Shown in pieces: positions 36,115 through 44,721 of a stretch of 64,000 nucleotides of DNA. Source of the stretch: Glaciimonas sp. (lineage in GTDB: Bacteria > Pseudomonadota > Gammaproteobacteria > Burkholderiales > Burkholderiaceae_D). The notes beneath the pieces are model-generated. The model did no database searches and was not told where the DNA came from. It saw only the letters and a program-made list of their open reading frames with translations. Location: NCBI GenBank assembly GCA_012927625.1, contig JABBOV010000008.1, forward strand, positions 1 to 64,000. Reading direction: 5' to 3'. The position numbers were made by a program, and so were the translations under genes. How positions within the stretch are numbered: position 1 is the first letter of the stretch; every line of letters begins with the position of its first letter.

Positions 36115-37689
36115 TTGAAAGAAGCACAGGCACGCAATGTATTGCTGGTGCGCGCCATCGAATTGAGCGACACCGCTGCTGCCCTCCTCCCGCGCGAGGA
36201 TCGGCAATGGGCCAGCGCGACCGCGCGCGCGCAAATCCCTCCAGATGGGAACCAGCAGGATTCCCGTAGTCAGGCTCCGAGCCTTGCGCAGCAGAATTTC
36301 CTTGCCAGACGCGCCGAGCTGTTACGCGCCCGCCTGAACAGTCATCAGGTGGCACTGCGCCCGTTCGATTTGCTGGCGCGCTGGCCGCGTTGGCTGCTCT
36401 GGGCGCTGCCGCTGGCGGCATTCCTGCTCGGTGCGCTAGCTAATGAAATGACTGCCGGCCAACGCATCAATATCCTGTCGCTCCCCTTGCTGACGATGCT
36501 GGTTTGGAATGCGCTGGTGTATCTGCTGCTGATACTCAATGCGCTGGGCAACTTGCTCGGCATGCGCACCCAACCGATTGCGCCGGCGCAATTTTTGGCC
36601 CGCATGGCACGCATATTAAGGGTTACTTCATCAGACCAAACGCAGTCGCCGAAAGGGTCGCCGCTGAATGCTAGCCTGGCGCGCTTCGGCCGCGACTGGT
36701 TAGCTTTCTGCAGCCCGCAAATGGCGCAGCGCGCCGCCTACATTTTGCATCTGAGCGCTGCACTGCTGGCTGCCGGCACGCTGGCTGGCATGTACGTGCG
36801 CGGCCTCGGGCTGGAATATCTGGCTGGCTGGCAAAGCACCTTCCTGAATGCCGGCATGCTGGAAAGTGTGCTGCACCTGATACTAAACCCTGCATCGCAA
36901 CTGACCGGCATTCCGGTCGCCACGGCGGCGCAACTTGGCGCCATCGAATGGAACGGCTTGCAAGCCGGCGAAAATGCCGCGCACTGGATTCATTTGTATG
37001 CAGTCACGGTCGCCCTCTTCATCATTCTGCCGCGCCTGTTGCTGGCCGCTTATGCCGCGATCCGCGCCCAGCGGCTGCAACAGCGCTTCCCGCTGACCGA
37101 TCTGGGCGAACCGTATTTGCGCCGGCTGCTGGCCAGCACGGACGATAACGAAAGGCTGGTAAGCATAACGCCCTACAGTTACCACCCCAGTGCAGCGGCC
37201 CAGCAGCACTTGCGCAGTTTGTTGAGCAATGCGCTGGGCCAGTCCAGCCAGATCGAATTCACACCGACCGTAGCGTATGGCAGCGAGCAAGAATATCTCA
37301 CCCTGCTGGGCGACACTGCAGACGATACCCAAAACCCAGTCACCCTGAACATCGTGCTGTTTAACACTGCAGCCACGCCGGAGCATGAAATTCAGGGCAC
37401 GCTAATGGAAGAAATACAACGCAAGTTGGCGCAGCGTAAAAACCATTGCCAATTGCTGGCGATACTGGATGAATCGGTTTATCGGCAACGATTGGCGGGC
37501 CAGGCCGGCGCTGCCGAACGGCTCGCCGAGAGACGCCACATTTGGCAACACGTGCTGCAACGGCAGCAAGCGCAACAGGTACAGGTACTGGTGCTCGACC
37601 TCGGTTGCGATGATAGTGCGTACAGCAACGCGCAACTGCAACTGCAACTGCAACTGCAACTGCAACTGCAAAGCATCGTTCTGGAATAG
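36115..37689 (+). CDS. DUF2868 membrane protein, partner of a DUF3482 GTPase
   Basis: This 524-aa protein shows the DUF2868 pattern: EARNVLLVRAIE-like N-terminus (here QARNVLLVRAIELSD), then four hydrophobic segments around residues 93-112, 117-142, 204-225 and 295-318. A soluble C-terminal half with FTPTVAYGSEQEYL follows. I accept the TTG start at 36115 since AAAGGA precedes it by 8 nt and no in-frame ATG fits. The protein ends in a (QL)6 run encoded by six CAACTG units. It is 10 bp upstream of the GTPase gene, so co-translation is likely. Function unknown. Confidence 0.82.
   Translation: MKEAQARNVLLVRAIELSDTAAALLPREDRQWASATARAQIPPDGNQQDSRSQAPSLAQQNFLARRAELLRARLNSHQVALRPFDLLARWPRWLLWALPLAAFLLGALANEMTAGQRINILSLPLLTMLVWNALVYLLLILNALGNLLGMRTQPIAPAQFLARMARILRVTSSDQTQSPKGSPLNASLARFGRDWLAFCSPQMAQRAAYILHLSAALLAAGTLAGMYVRGLGLEYLAGWQSTFLNAGMLESVLHLILNPASQLTGIPVATAAQLGAIEWNGLQAGENAAHWIHLYAVTVALFIILPRLLLAAYAAIRAQRLQQRFPLTDLGEPYLRRLLASTDDNERLVSITPYSYHPSAAAQQHLRSLLSNALGQSSQIEFTPTVAYGSEQEYLTLLGDTADDTQNPVTLNIVLFNTAATPEHEIQGTLMEEIQRKLAQRKNHCQLLAILDESVYRQRLAGQAGAAERLAERRHIWQHVLQRQQAQQVQVLVLDLGCDDSAYSNAQLQLQLQLQLQLQSIVLE
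37633..37668 (+). repeat. Hexanucleotide tandem repeat (CAACTG)6 in the DUF2868 gene
   Basis: Six exact CAACTG units encode alternating Gln-Leu near the C-terminus. Unit length is a multiple of three, so gain or loss of units would keep the frame. Confidence 0.95.
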
Positions 37690-37699
37690 GAGAGTCAGC

Positions 37700-39190
37700 A
37701 TGACCGACGGACATCGAAGCAACACGCGCTGCCGCATCAACCTCAGCCTGATCTCGCACACCAATGCCGGCAAAACTACGCTGGCGCGCACGCTACTGGG
37801 ACGGGACGTTGGTGAAGTACGCGACGCCGCTCATGTCACCGATCTGGCCCAGGCTTATCCGATGCTGGACACCAAACAGGGCGACACCTTGATGCTGTGG
37901 GATACGCCCGGCTTTGGCGATACCGCGCGCCTGCTGCACCGGCTGAAAATGTCCGGCAATCCGGTTGGCTGGATAATGACCCAAGTGTGGGATCGTTTTG
38001 CCGACCGTTCGTTGTGGTGCAACCAGCAAGCAATGCGCAACGCGCGCGAACAGGCCGACGTGGTTTTATATCTGGTCAATGCCGGCGAAGACCCGCAAGA
38101 TGCCGCGTATGTCGATATGGAAATGCAAATTCTGAGCTGGATCGACAAGCCGGTAATACTGCTACTCAACCAGATCGGCCCACCACAGGAAAGCGATCTG
38201 GAAACCCAGGAAGAACAAAAATGGCAGCTCCATCTGCAGCGCTTTCCGATTCTGCGCGCTGTGCTCACGCTAGACGCCTTCGCCCGCTGCTGGGTGCAGG
38301 AAGGGGTTTTACTAGGCACCGTTGCCAGCCTGCTGCCGGCTGACAAACAAAGCGTCTTCAACACGCTGCGCAATGTCTGGCGCGAGCAAAACCTATCCTG
38401 TTTTCATGACGCGATGGCAATCCTTGCCGCGCAACTGGCGCGCACCGCGTGCGACCGCGAAACCGTTAGCAATCCGACCTGGACCAGCAAAATTAACGGG
38501 GTCATCAAATCCCTTGGTCACAGCACCCCATCGGAGAAAGATGCAGCGATGCAAAGGATGGCAAAGCGGCTCAATGCCGACATCCACCACACAACAGATC
38601 GGCTGATCCAGCGTCACAGCTTGCAAGGCCACGCCACGCAAGAAGTATTGCAACGCCTGCAGCACGATTACAGCGCCAATATGCCGTTCAATACCAATAC
38701 CGCAGCAATCTTCGGCGGCTTGCTGTCCGGGGCCTTGGGCGGCTTGGCTGCCGATATCGCCGCCGGCGGCCTGACTTTCGGCGGCGGCATGGTCGCCGGC
38801 GGCATCACCGGCGCATTAAGCGCCAGCGGTCTGGCGCATGGCTACAACTTGGTCAAAGGGAAAACGCCATCGATCCGTTGGTCGGGCGAATTTTATGAAG
38901 GCCTAGTGCGCTCGGCCCTGCTGCGCTATATGGCGGTGGCGCATTTCGGCCGTGGACGCGGCGATTTTGCGCAGGGCGAGCACCCGACCTTTTGGCAAAA
39001 GGCCGTAGCCGATATCGTCAACACCCATCGCAGCGAGGTTCATGCCATTTGGACGCATAGCACATCAACCGATAACATCGACCGGACCACTCAAGAGATC
39101 GAGTCGGTTCTCGCCATTTGCGCGGCAGACTTGCTGATTGCGCTATACCCGACTGCAGCCGCCATCTTTGATCCAGACGGCGAGAAATGA
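37700..39190 (+). CDS. DUF3482-containing GTPase
   Basis: This 496-aa protein has a G domain: P-loop SHTNAGKTTL near residues 18-27, switch II DTPGFGD, and NQIG in place of the usual NKxD. This degenerate set is what the DUF3482 family shows. The C-terminal half contains a long Gly/Ala-rich hydrophobic stretch (GGLLSGALGGLAADIAAGG and onward), consistent with membrane insertion. The start at 37700 has AGGAGAG upstream. It is paired with the DUF2868 membrane protein. The role of the pair is unknown; a dynamin-like membrane function is only a suggestion. Confidence 0.83.
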   Translation: MTDGHRSNTRCRINLSLISHTNAGKTTLARTLLGRDVGEVRDAAHVTDLAQAYPMLDTKQGDTLMLWDTPGFGDTARLLHRLKMSGNPVGWIMTQVWDRFADRSLWCNQQAMRNAREQADVVLYLVNAGEDPQDAAYVDMEMQILSWIDKPVILLLNQIGPPQESDLETQEEQKWQLHLQRFPILRAVLTLDAFARCWVQEGVLLGTVASLLPADKQSVFNTLRNVWREQNLSCFHDAMAILAAQLARTACDRETVSNPTWTSKINGVIKSLGHSTPSEKDAAMQRMAKRLNADIHHTTDRLIQRHSLQGHATQEVLQRLQHDYSANMPFNTNTAAIFGGLLSGALGGLAADIAAGGLTFGGGMVAGGITGALSASGLAHGYNLVKGKTPSIRWSGEFYEGLVRSALLRYMAVAHFGRGRGDFAQGEHPTFWQKAVADIVNTHRSEVHAIWTHSTSTDNIDRTTQEIESVLAICAADLLIALYPTAAAIFDPDGEK

Positions 39191-39249
39191 TGATGATGAT
39201 GACGTCTGCCGCATTACTCGAGCACTGGGCGCTTTACGCAATTCTATGA

Positions 39250-39278
39250 TTGACCTGCTGCGAATAGCTAGGTATGAT
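39250..39278 (+). promoter_or_regulatory. Sigma-70 promoter for tRNA-Pro
   Basis: TTGACC (39250-39255), 17-bp spacer, TATGAT (39273-39278). The tRNA begins 11 bp after the -10 hexamer, so initiation would be very close to the mature 5' end. Confidence 0.8.
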
Positions 39279-39288
39279 TCTCACTCTT

Positions 39289-39365
39289 CGGAGTGTGGCG
39301 CAGTCCGGTAGCGCACCTGGTTTGGGACCAGGGGGTCCAAGGTTCGAATCCTTGTACTCCGACCA
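39289..39365 (+). tRNA. tRNA-Pro (anticodon TGG)
   Basis: This 77-nt cloverleaf has acceptor CGGAGT paired with ACTCCG, anticodon stem CCTGG/CCAGG with loop TTTGGGA giving TGG, T-arm GGTTCGAATCC, and an encoded CCA end. It closely resembles E. coli tRNA-Pro(UGG). Confidence 0.96.
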
Positions 39366-39370
39366 AGTTT

Positions 39371-39401
39371 AAAAAAGAGCAGTCTTTGACTGCTCTTTTT
39401 T
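39371..39401 (+). terminator. Intrinsic terminator after tRNA-Pro
   Basis: AAAAAAGAGCAGTC pairs with the following GACTGCTCTTTTTT around a short loop. The T-run follows the stem directly. It begins 6 bp after the tRNA CCA. Confidence 0.92.
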
Positions 39402-39477
39402 CATTTCAGGCCGCATTGCAACTTCCCCGCGCTCCGCAGTTACACTGATCGGCCGCACACTATCGCCGTCAGCCGCC

Positions 39478-40071
39478 ATGTCCCAGCAATTTTCCACCGC
39501 CTGCGAACGCAACAGCGCACCTATCTGTGCCCTTCTACAAGGCATCCTGAAAAACAGCGAACATGTGCTTGAAATCGGCAGCGGCACCGGCCAACACGCA
39601 GTACATTTCGGTGCTGCGATGCCGCATCTGGTCTGGCACACCAGCGACTTGCCGCAAAATCATCCCAGCATCATTGCCTGGCAACAACAAGCGCACTTAT
39701 CTAATGTTGTAAGGCCGCTAACGCTCTCCGTGAGCCAGTCGGATTGGCCGACCGGGCCTTTCGATGCGATCTTCAGCGCCAATACTTGCCACATCATGGC
39801 GTGGCAAGAGGTCGAAGCGATGTTTGCCGGCATCGGCCGCCTCCTGCCGTCAGGCGGCTTGGCCTGTATTTACGGCCCGTTCAATTACGGCGGCCGGTTT
39901 AGCAGTAGCAGCAATGCAGAATTCGATGCCATGCTGCGCGCACAATCGCTCCACATGGGGTTGCGTGATTTCGAAGCGGTGAATACGCTGGCCGCCGCGC
40001 AAGGCTTGGTAATACAGGAAGATCACAGGATGCCGGCCAATAACCAACTATTAGTGTGGCGGCGCAGTTAA
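39478..40071 (+). CDS. DUF938 methyltransferase-like protein
   Basis: This 197-aa protein starts with the DUF938 pattern (FSTACERNSAPICALLQ), then VLEIGSGTGQHAVHF as SAM-binding motif I, SANTCHIMAWQEVEAMFAGIGRLL and GPFNYGGRFSSSSNAEFDAML. The family is assigned to SAM methyltransferases by fold, with no known substrate. It is alone on the plus strand between tRNA-Pro and the candidate small RNA. Confidence 0.87.
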   Translation: MSQQFSTACERNSAPICALLQGILKNSEHVLEIGSGTGQHAVHFGAAMPHLVWHTSDLPQNHPSIIAWQQQAHLSNVVRPLTLSVSQSDWPTGPFDAIFSANTCHIMAWQEVEAMFAGIGRLLPSGGLACIYGPFNYGGRFSSSSNAEFDAMLRAQSLHMGLRDFEAVNTLAAAQGLVIQEDHRMPANNQLLVWRRS

Positions 40072-40153
40072 TAGGCAAACATATCCAGAAGATATTATTC
40101 TAAATAATAACTGGTATAAGAATATATCACTAGCACATTATCTTGCAGTGCAG

Positions 40154-40228
40154 CATAATGCACCTGTCTCCTCTATATCTCCTCCTAGATATGGATTTAA
40201 GCCCGCTTTAATCAGCGGGCTTTTTTTT
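40154..40228 (+). ncRNA. Candidate small RNA ending in an intrinsic terminator
   Basis: A -10-like CATAAT (40154-40159) preceded by the palindromic TTGCAGTGCAGCATAATGCA is followed by a short transcript-like segment. That segment carries two pyrimidine blocks, TCTCCTC and TCTCCTCC, resembling anti-Shine-Dalgarno motifs. The segment ends with AAGCCCGC / GCGGGCTT (40199-40206 and 40215-40222) and eight T. No ORF lies in this 320-bp gap and the upstream gene stops ~130 bp earlier. The -35 is poor, so the start is uncertain. Confidence 0.5.
40199..40228 (+). terminator. Intrinsic terminator of the 40072-40391 gap
   Basis: A perfect 8-bp stem AAGCCCGC/GCGGGCTT with an 8-nt loop is followed by eight T. 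It would end either the DUF938 transcript or a separate small RNA before the quinone oxidoreductase gene. Confidence 0.9.
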
Positions 40229-40391
40229 GCCTATGCCACACCCCAACCACTCCCACGTTAGCAGTACCAATAAAATTCTGTACACATCGAATCGCCCTCT
40301 CTAATCCTAAAAATAACAGTTCATCTTCTGGTTAAAAGCGCTACAGAGGCGATGACTGCTAGGATAATGAATTTCAGACTAAGGAAACCGC

Positions 40392-41372
40392 ATGAATGCG
40401 ATTGAAATCACCCAATACGGCGCGCCTGATGTGCTGCAAATCTGTCAACGCCCAACACCAACGCCGAAAGCCGGCGAGTTATTGATCAAAGTCCATGCTG
40501 CCGGCGTGAACCGGCCTGATATCTTGCAAAGAACCGGCAACTATCCAGTTCCGGCCGGCGCATCCGATCTGCCGGGCCTGGAAGTGGCGGGCGAAATTGT
40601 TGGCGGCGATTTGAGCGGTAGCGCCTTGCAACGCGGCGACATGGTGTGCGCGCTGGTGCAAGGCGGCGGGTATGCCGAGTATTGTGTGGCACCGATAGAA
40701 CAATGCCTACCGATGCCGCAAGGTTTGAGCCCGCTGCAAGCTGCCGCCCTGCCGGAAACTTTTTTTACCGTGTGGAGCAACGTGTTCGACCGGGCGCGCC
40801 TGGCTGATGGGGAAACCCTGCTGGTGCAAGGCGGCACTTCCGGCATCGGAGTGAGCGCACTCCAAATCGCTAGCGCGCTCGGGCATCGGGTCTTCGCCAC
40901 CGCTGGCAGCGACGACAAATGTCGCGCCTGCGAAGCGCTGGGAGCCGAGCGCGGCATCAATTACAAGACCGAAGATTTTGCCGCTGTCGTCAAGCAATTG
41001 ACGAATGACAAAGGCGTCGACGTGATCCTCGACATGGTGGGCGGCGATTATGTGGCGCGTGAAATCAGTTGTCTGGCCGACGATGGCCGCATCGGCCTGA
41101 TTGCCTTGCAAGGTGGCTCCAAGGCGAATATCGATCTGGGGCAAATTCTGCGTCGCCGTCTGACGATCTCCGGTTCGACGTTGCGTCCGCGTCCGGTTGC
41201 CTTCAAGGCAGCGATTGCGAAAAACCTGCTGCAGCGAGTCTGGCCGCTGCTGGAATCCGGCGCCATCAAACCGGTCATTTTCCAGACTTTCCCGCTGGCA
41301 CAGGCTGCTCAGGCGCATAGCTTGATGGAATCGAGCACTCACATCGGCAAGATCATATTGCAGCTTATATAA
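40392..41372 (+). CDS. NAD(P)H quinone oxidoreductase, zinc-independent MDR (PIG3-like)
   Basis: This 326-aa medium-chain dehydrogenase/reductase of the quinone oxidoreductase group has GVNRPDILQRTGNYP near the N-terminus. It also has VQGGTSGIGVSALQIA as the NADP-binding AxxGxxG-like loop and LQGGSKANIDLGQILRRRLTISGSTLR, a PIG3-type block. The structural-zinc cysteines of alcohol dehydrogenases are absent. It probably reduces quinones with NADPH. Alone after the candidate small RNA. Confidence 0.88.
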   Translation: MNAIEITQYGAPDVLQICQRPTPTPKAGELLIKVHAAGVNRPDILQRTGNYPVPAGASDLPGLEVAGEIVGGDLSGSALQRGDMVCALVQGGGYAEYCVAPIEQCLPMPQGLSPLQAAALPETFFTVWSNVFDRARLADGETLLVQGGTSGIGVSALQIASALGHRVFATAGSDDKCRACEALGAERGINYKTEDFAAVVKQLTNDKGVDVILDMVGGDYVAREISCLADDGRIGLIALQGGSKANIDLGQILRRRLTISGSTLRPRPVAFKAAIAKNLLQRVWPLLESGAIKPVIFQTFPLAQAAQAHSLMESSTHIGKIILQLI

Positions 41373-41445
41373 ATATACTTATAGCGGTATTTTATGCTTC
41401 TGCAACGAATATATGCGGAGGATGTGCCATTATTTGGCATACTCC
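41373..41445 (-). repeat. Copy F of the GGGAGTATG dispersed palindromic element
   Basis: Minus strand: GAGGAGTATGCC, AAATAATGGCACATC, then CTCCGCATATATTCGTTGCAG as the core, and AAAATACCGCTATAAGTAT at the right. It lies between the quinone oxidoreductase stop and the lutB stop, in the place where a lutC might be expected. Confidence 0.65.
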
Positions 41446-41512
41446 TCGATTTATTTTTTTGCGACCTGATCCAAATCAGCAGCAAATGCAACGACATGGC
41501 TGCTGCTGCCGC

Positions 41513-42919
41513 CTATTTGCGTTGTTTGTACAGCTCGCGGAAAGTCTTGCCGGAGGGCGCAGGTATATCCCGGTAATCGGTCCAGCCGCCTGCGAACGGC
41601 AGCCTGGAAATCGATTTTTTACTGCCGCCCATGATGCGCATCACCCGCACACCAGCCTTGGTTGCCAAGTGATACAGCGCAGGACGTTTGGCAAAATACG
41701 CCCATGCCCGCAAACCCAGGCGTTCCATTGGCGGGCGCAATTGCTTTGCAAACTGCTCTTCGCGCAGTTTGCGCATCAAGCCCGGTAACGGGATTTTTAC
41801 TGGACAAACTACCTCGCACTCGCCGCATAGTGTCGATGCCTGCGGCAAGTCGAGCGCGTTTTCGATCCCGACATAGGCCGGCGTAAGTACACTACCCATT
41901 GGCCCCGGATAGACCCATCCATAACTGTGGCCACCGATTTTCTGGTACACCGGGCAATGGTTCATGCAAGCGCCGCAGCGAATGCAGCGCAGCATGTCCT
42001 GGAATTCACCGCCGATTAACCCGGTGCGACCGCCATCGATTAATACGAAATACATGTGTTGCGGGCCGTCCTGCTCGCCTTCCGCACGCGGGCCAGTGAG
42101 CAGCGAAAAATAATTCGAGATCGACTGGCCGGTGGCCGAACGCGGCAGCAAGCGCATCACGGTAGCTAAGTCTTCCAGCGTCGGTAATACCTTTTCGATG
42201 CCGGTCACCACCACGTGCACTTTGGGCGGCAAGATGGTGCACATGCCTTCGTTGCCCTCATTGGTGACAATCGCGACCGACCCAGTTTCGGCAATGATGA
42301 AATTACCGCCGGTAATGCCCATGTCGGCGGACAAGAACTGCGGCCGCAAGATTTCTCGCGCCTCTCGCGTCATGGCTGGAATGTCGGTCAGACGCGGCCG
42401 CTTGTGAACGCGGGCGAACAGGTCGGAAATCTCTTCCTTGTCCTTGTGCACCACCGGTGCAATGATGTGCGACGGCGCTTCGTTGCCGTTGATCTGCAAG
42501 ATGTATTCACCCAGATCTGTTTCGACCACTTGCACGCCGGCGGCTTCCAGCGCCTGGTTCAGCGCCATTTCTTCCGACACCATCGATTTTGACTTGATGG
42601 CTTTTTTTATCTCGTGCTTGCGGGCGATTTCGACTACCAGGCGCGATGCATCTGCGGCACTTTCCGCATACAGCACGGTGGCGCCGCGACGACTCGCTTC
42701 CTTTTCGAAAGTGTCCAGCCAGACATCGAGGTTTTCGATGGCGCGCATGCGCATTTCGACTGCGGCGTCGCGCGTGCCTTCAAAGTCGTCCAATTCCATA
42801 ATCGCCGAAGCACGGCCGGTAACGAACTTGGTCGACAATTTTTTCAGGTTGTTTTGCAGCCGCACGTCAGCCAGACGTTCCCCGGCCCGGGCCTTGAAGT
42901 GCATTGATTGAATTTGCAT
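41513..42919 (-). CDS. lutB: Lactate utilisation iron-sulfur protein LutB
   Basis: This 468-aa protein has an N-terminal LUD domain and a C-terminal ferredoxin region with CIRCGACMNHCPVY and CGECEVVCPVKIP, two [4Fe-4S] sites. It matches LutB/YkgF. With LutA (and usually LutC) it oxidises L-lactate. It starts 24 bp after the lutA stop on the same strand, so one operon is likely. No lutC follows: downstream are ~140 bp containing a repeat element, then the convergent quinone oxidoreductase gene. Confidence 0.9.
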   Translation of the reverse strand: MQIQSMHFKARAGERLADVRLQNNLKKLSTKFVTGRASAIMELDDFEGTRDAAVEMRMRAIENLDVWLDTFEKEASRRGATVLYAESAADASRLVVEIARKHEIKKAIKSKSMVSEEMALNQALEAAGVQVVETDLGEYILQINGNEAPSHIIAPVVHKDKEEISDLFARVHKRPRLTDIPAMTREAREILRPQFLSADMGITGGNFIIAETGSVAIVTNEGNEGMCTILPPKVHVVVTGIEKVLPTLEDLATVMRLLPRSATGQSISNYFSLLTGPRAEGEQDGPQHMYFVLIDGGRTGLIGGEFQDMLRCIRCGACMNHCPVYQKIGGHSYGWVYPGPMGSVLTPAYVGIENALDLPQASTLCGECEVVCPVKIPLPGLMRKLREEQFAKQLRPPMERLGLRAWAYFAKRPALYHLATKAGVRVMRIMGGSKKSISRLPFAGGWTDYRDIPAPSGKTFRELYKQRK

Positions 42920-42943
42920 GATGTTGTCTCTTTGCTTTTCTTG

Positions 42944-43669
42944 TCAGCAGTCGCCCGCCAACACTTGCGCCACGTGCAAAACACGGGTCTTGTCATCGCC
43001 AGTGCGGCGCAGTCGCCCTTCGATATTGAGCATGCAGCCCAAGTCGCCCAGCACCACTGCATCGGCGCCGGAGCCATGAATGTTGGCGCACTTCTCATCC
43101 ACGATGGCGCTGGAAATGTTGCCGTATTTGATGGCAAAGGTGCCTCCGAAACCGCAGCAGGCAGTGCTATCCTTCATTTCGGTTAATTGCACATCTGGCA
43201 ACTTGCCAAGCAGTGCACGCGGCTGCGCCTGCACTCCCAGTTCGCGCAGGCCGCAACAGGAATCGTGATAGGTGATATGGCCCTTGAAGCTGGAAGGCAG
43301 GCTTGATATTTTCAGTACGCTGGCCAGAAAGTCAGTCAGTTCGAAAACCCGCGGCTCCAGCTTGCGCATGCGTGCGCGCAGATCAGGCGCATCGGAAAAC
43401 AAGTCGGAATAATGCGTCTTGACCATGCCGCCGCAAGAGCCGGATGGGATCACGACATACTCAAAACCTTCAAATTCATTCAGGAATTTCTCAGCCAGGG
43501 CACGCGCAGACTGACGGTCGCCGGAGTTATAACCAGGCTGGCCGCAACAGGTCTGCAAATCCGGCACCACCACTTCGCAGCCATTCGACTCCAGCAGCTT
43601 CAGTGTGGAAAAGCCGATTTCAGGACGAACCATGTCCACCAGACAAGTCACAAATAATCCGATACGCAT
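42944..43669 (-). CDS. lutA: Lactate utilisation protein LutA (CCG domains)
   Basis: This 241-aa protein has two CCG-type cysteine motifs (DLQTCCGQPGYNSG with HDSCCGLRELG, and TACCGFGGTF), the LutA/YkgE and heterodisulfide reductase D pattern. I start at 43669 (MRIGLFVTC), preceded by GGGAG; the longer frame lacks family similarity. It is first in the lutA-lutB operon and divergent from an IclR regulator beginning at 43840, whose control of the operon is inferred from position. Confidence 0.9.
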   Translation of the reverse strand: MRIGLFVTCLVDMVRPEIGFSTLKLLESNGCEVVVPDLQTCCGQPGYNSGDRQSARALAEKFLNEFEGFEYVVIPSGSCGGMVKTHYSDLFSDAPDLRARMRKLEPRVFELTDFLASVLKISSLPSSFKGHITYHDSCCGLRELGVQAQPRALLGKLPDVQLTEMKDSTACCGFGGTFAIKYGNISSAIVDEKCANIHGSGADAVVLGDLGCMLNIEGRLRRTGDDKTRVLHVAQVLAGDC

Positions 43670-43839
43670 CGGCTGCTCCCGTTTAATTTTAAACAAACCT
43701 TATTATGACGCGTGCAACGGCAAGCGCTCCCGCCACAGTCGATGAAATAATTTATGCTATTTCCCAGGAATATTTTCGCCCCCCGTAATATTTTTTCACA
43801 TTGTGGTATAAAGAAGCATTCTGATGTGTACACTGAATA

Positions 43840-44625
43840 ATGAAAAGCGAATTAGCACCAACTAAAAATAAAACGGCAATTCAGGTAGTCGCGCGCATGA
43901 TCTCGCTGCTCGATGCGCTGGCGCTCTACCCGGATCCTGTCAGTCTCAAGGAGCTTTCCAGAATGACCGGATTGCATCCGTCAACCGCGCATCGCATCCT
44001 CGGCGATATGGTAACAACCCGTTTTGTAGACCGTGCCGACCCCGGCTCTTACCGTTTGGGCATGCGCCTGCTGGAACTGGGCAATATCGTCAAGAGCCGT
44101 TTGAGTGTGCGCGAGGCAGCGCTGGATTTCATGCGCACCCTGCATCGAAAGACGCAACAGACCATCAACTTGTCGGTGCGGCAGGGCGATGAAATAGTCT
44201 ATATCGATCGGGCATTTTCTGAACGTTCCGGCATGCAGGTGGTGCGCGCCATCGGCGGGCGCGGCCCGCTGCACCTGACATCGACCGGCAAGCTCTTCCT
44301 TTCAGTGGACGAACCGAAAGCCGTGCGCGCCTACGCCACACGCACCGGCCTGACCGGCCATAACAAGAATTCGATTACCGATCTAGGCCAACTAGAGCGT
44401 GAATTGAGCCTGGTTCGTGCACGCGGCTATGCGCGCGACAACGAAGAGCTTGAACTCGGGGTACGCTGCATGGCCGCCGGGATCCGGGACGACAGCGGGA
44501 AACTGATTGCCGGCTTGTCGATCTCCGCTCCGGCAGATCGCCTTCAAGATGACTGGGTGGAAGACCTGGTTCAGACCGCAAACCAGATTTCAGCTACATT
44601 GGGTTATGTCGCGCAAAATTCATAA
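43840..44625 (+). CDS. IclR-family regulator, likely of lutAB
   Basis: This 261-aa protein has an N-terminal winged HTH (SLKELSRMTGLHPSTAHRILGDMV) and a C-terminal IclR effector domain (LRARGYARDNEE-like VRARGYARDNEELELGVRCMAAGI, GLSISAP). The gene is divergent from lutA with a 170-bp gap that must hold both promoters. Regulation of lactate use is inferred from this layout. Gram-positive lut operons use other regulator families, so the effector is not assumed. Confidence 0.87.
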   Translation: MKSELAPTKNKTAIQVVARMISLLDALALYPDPVSLKELSRMTGLHPSTAHRILGDMVTTRFVDRADPGSYRLGMRLLELGNIVKSRLSVREAALDFMRTLHRKTQQTINLSVRQGDEIVYIDRAFSERSGMQVVRAIGGRGPLHLTSTGKLFLSVDEPKAVRAYATRTGLTGHNKNSITDLGQLERELSLVRARGYARDNEELELGVRCMAAGIRDDSGKLIAGLSISAPADRLQDDWVEDLVQTANQISATLGYVAQNS

Positions 44626-44639
44626 TTAAGAATCGTGAG

Positions 44640-44702
44640 TGGGTATAGCTATTTTTTACCATATTTACGCAATCATATCGATTGATGTCAAAAATACCCC
44701 CA
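44640..44702 (-). repeat. Weak possible copy H of the GGGAGTATG element
   Basis: Minus strand: GGGGGTATTTTTGACATC, a GATATGATTGCG core, AAATATGG, and AGCTATACCC. The block order resembles the family but the left end has GGGGGTATT instead of GGGAGTATG. It could be chance in AT-rich DNA. Confidence 0.25.
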
Positions 44703-44721
44703 TAAAATTAACTATTTTGCA

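Noticed and set aside
43731-43830. AT-rich stretch upstream of the IclR gene examined as a repeat-family copy
   Set aside because: It lacks the GGGAGTATG end and the CCGCATAT core; similarity is limited to A/T runs.
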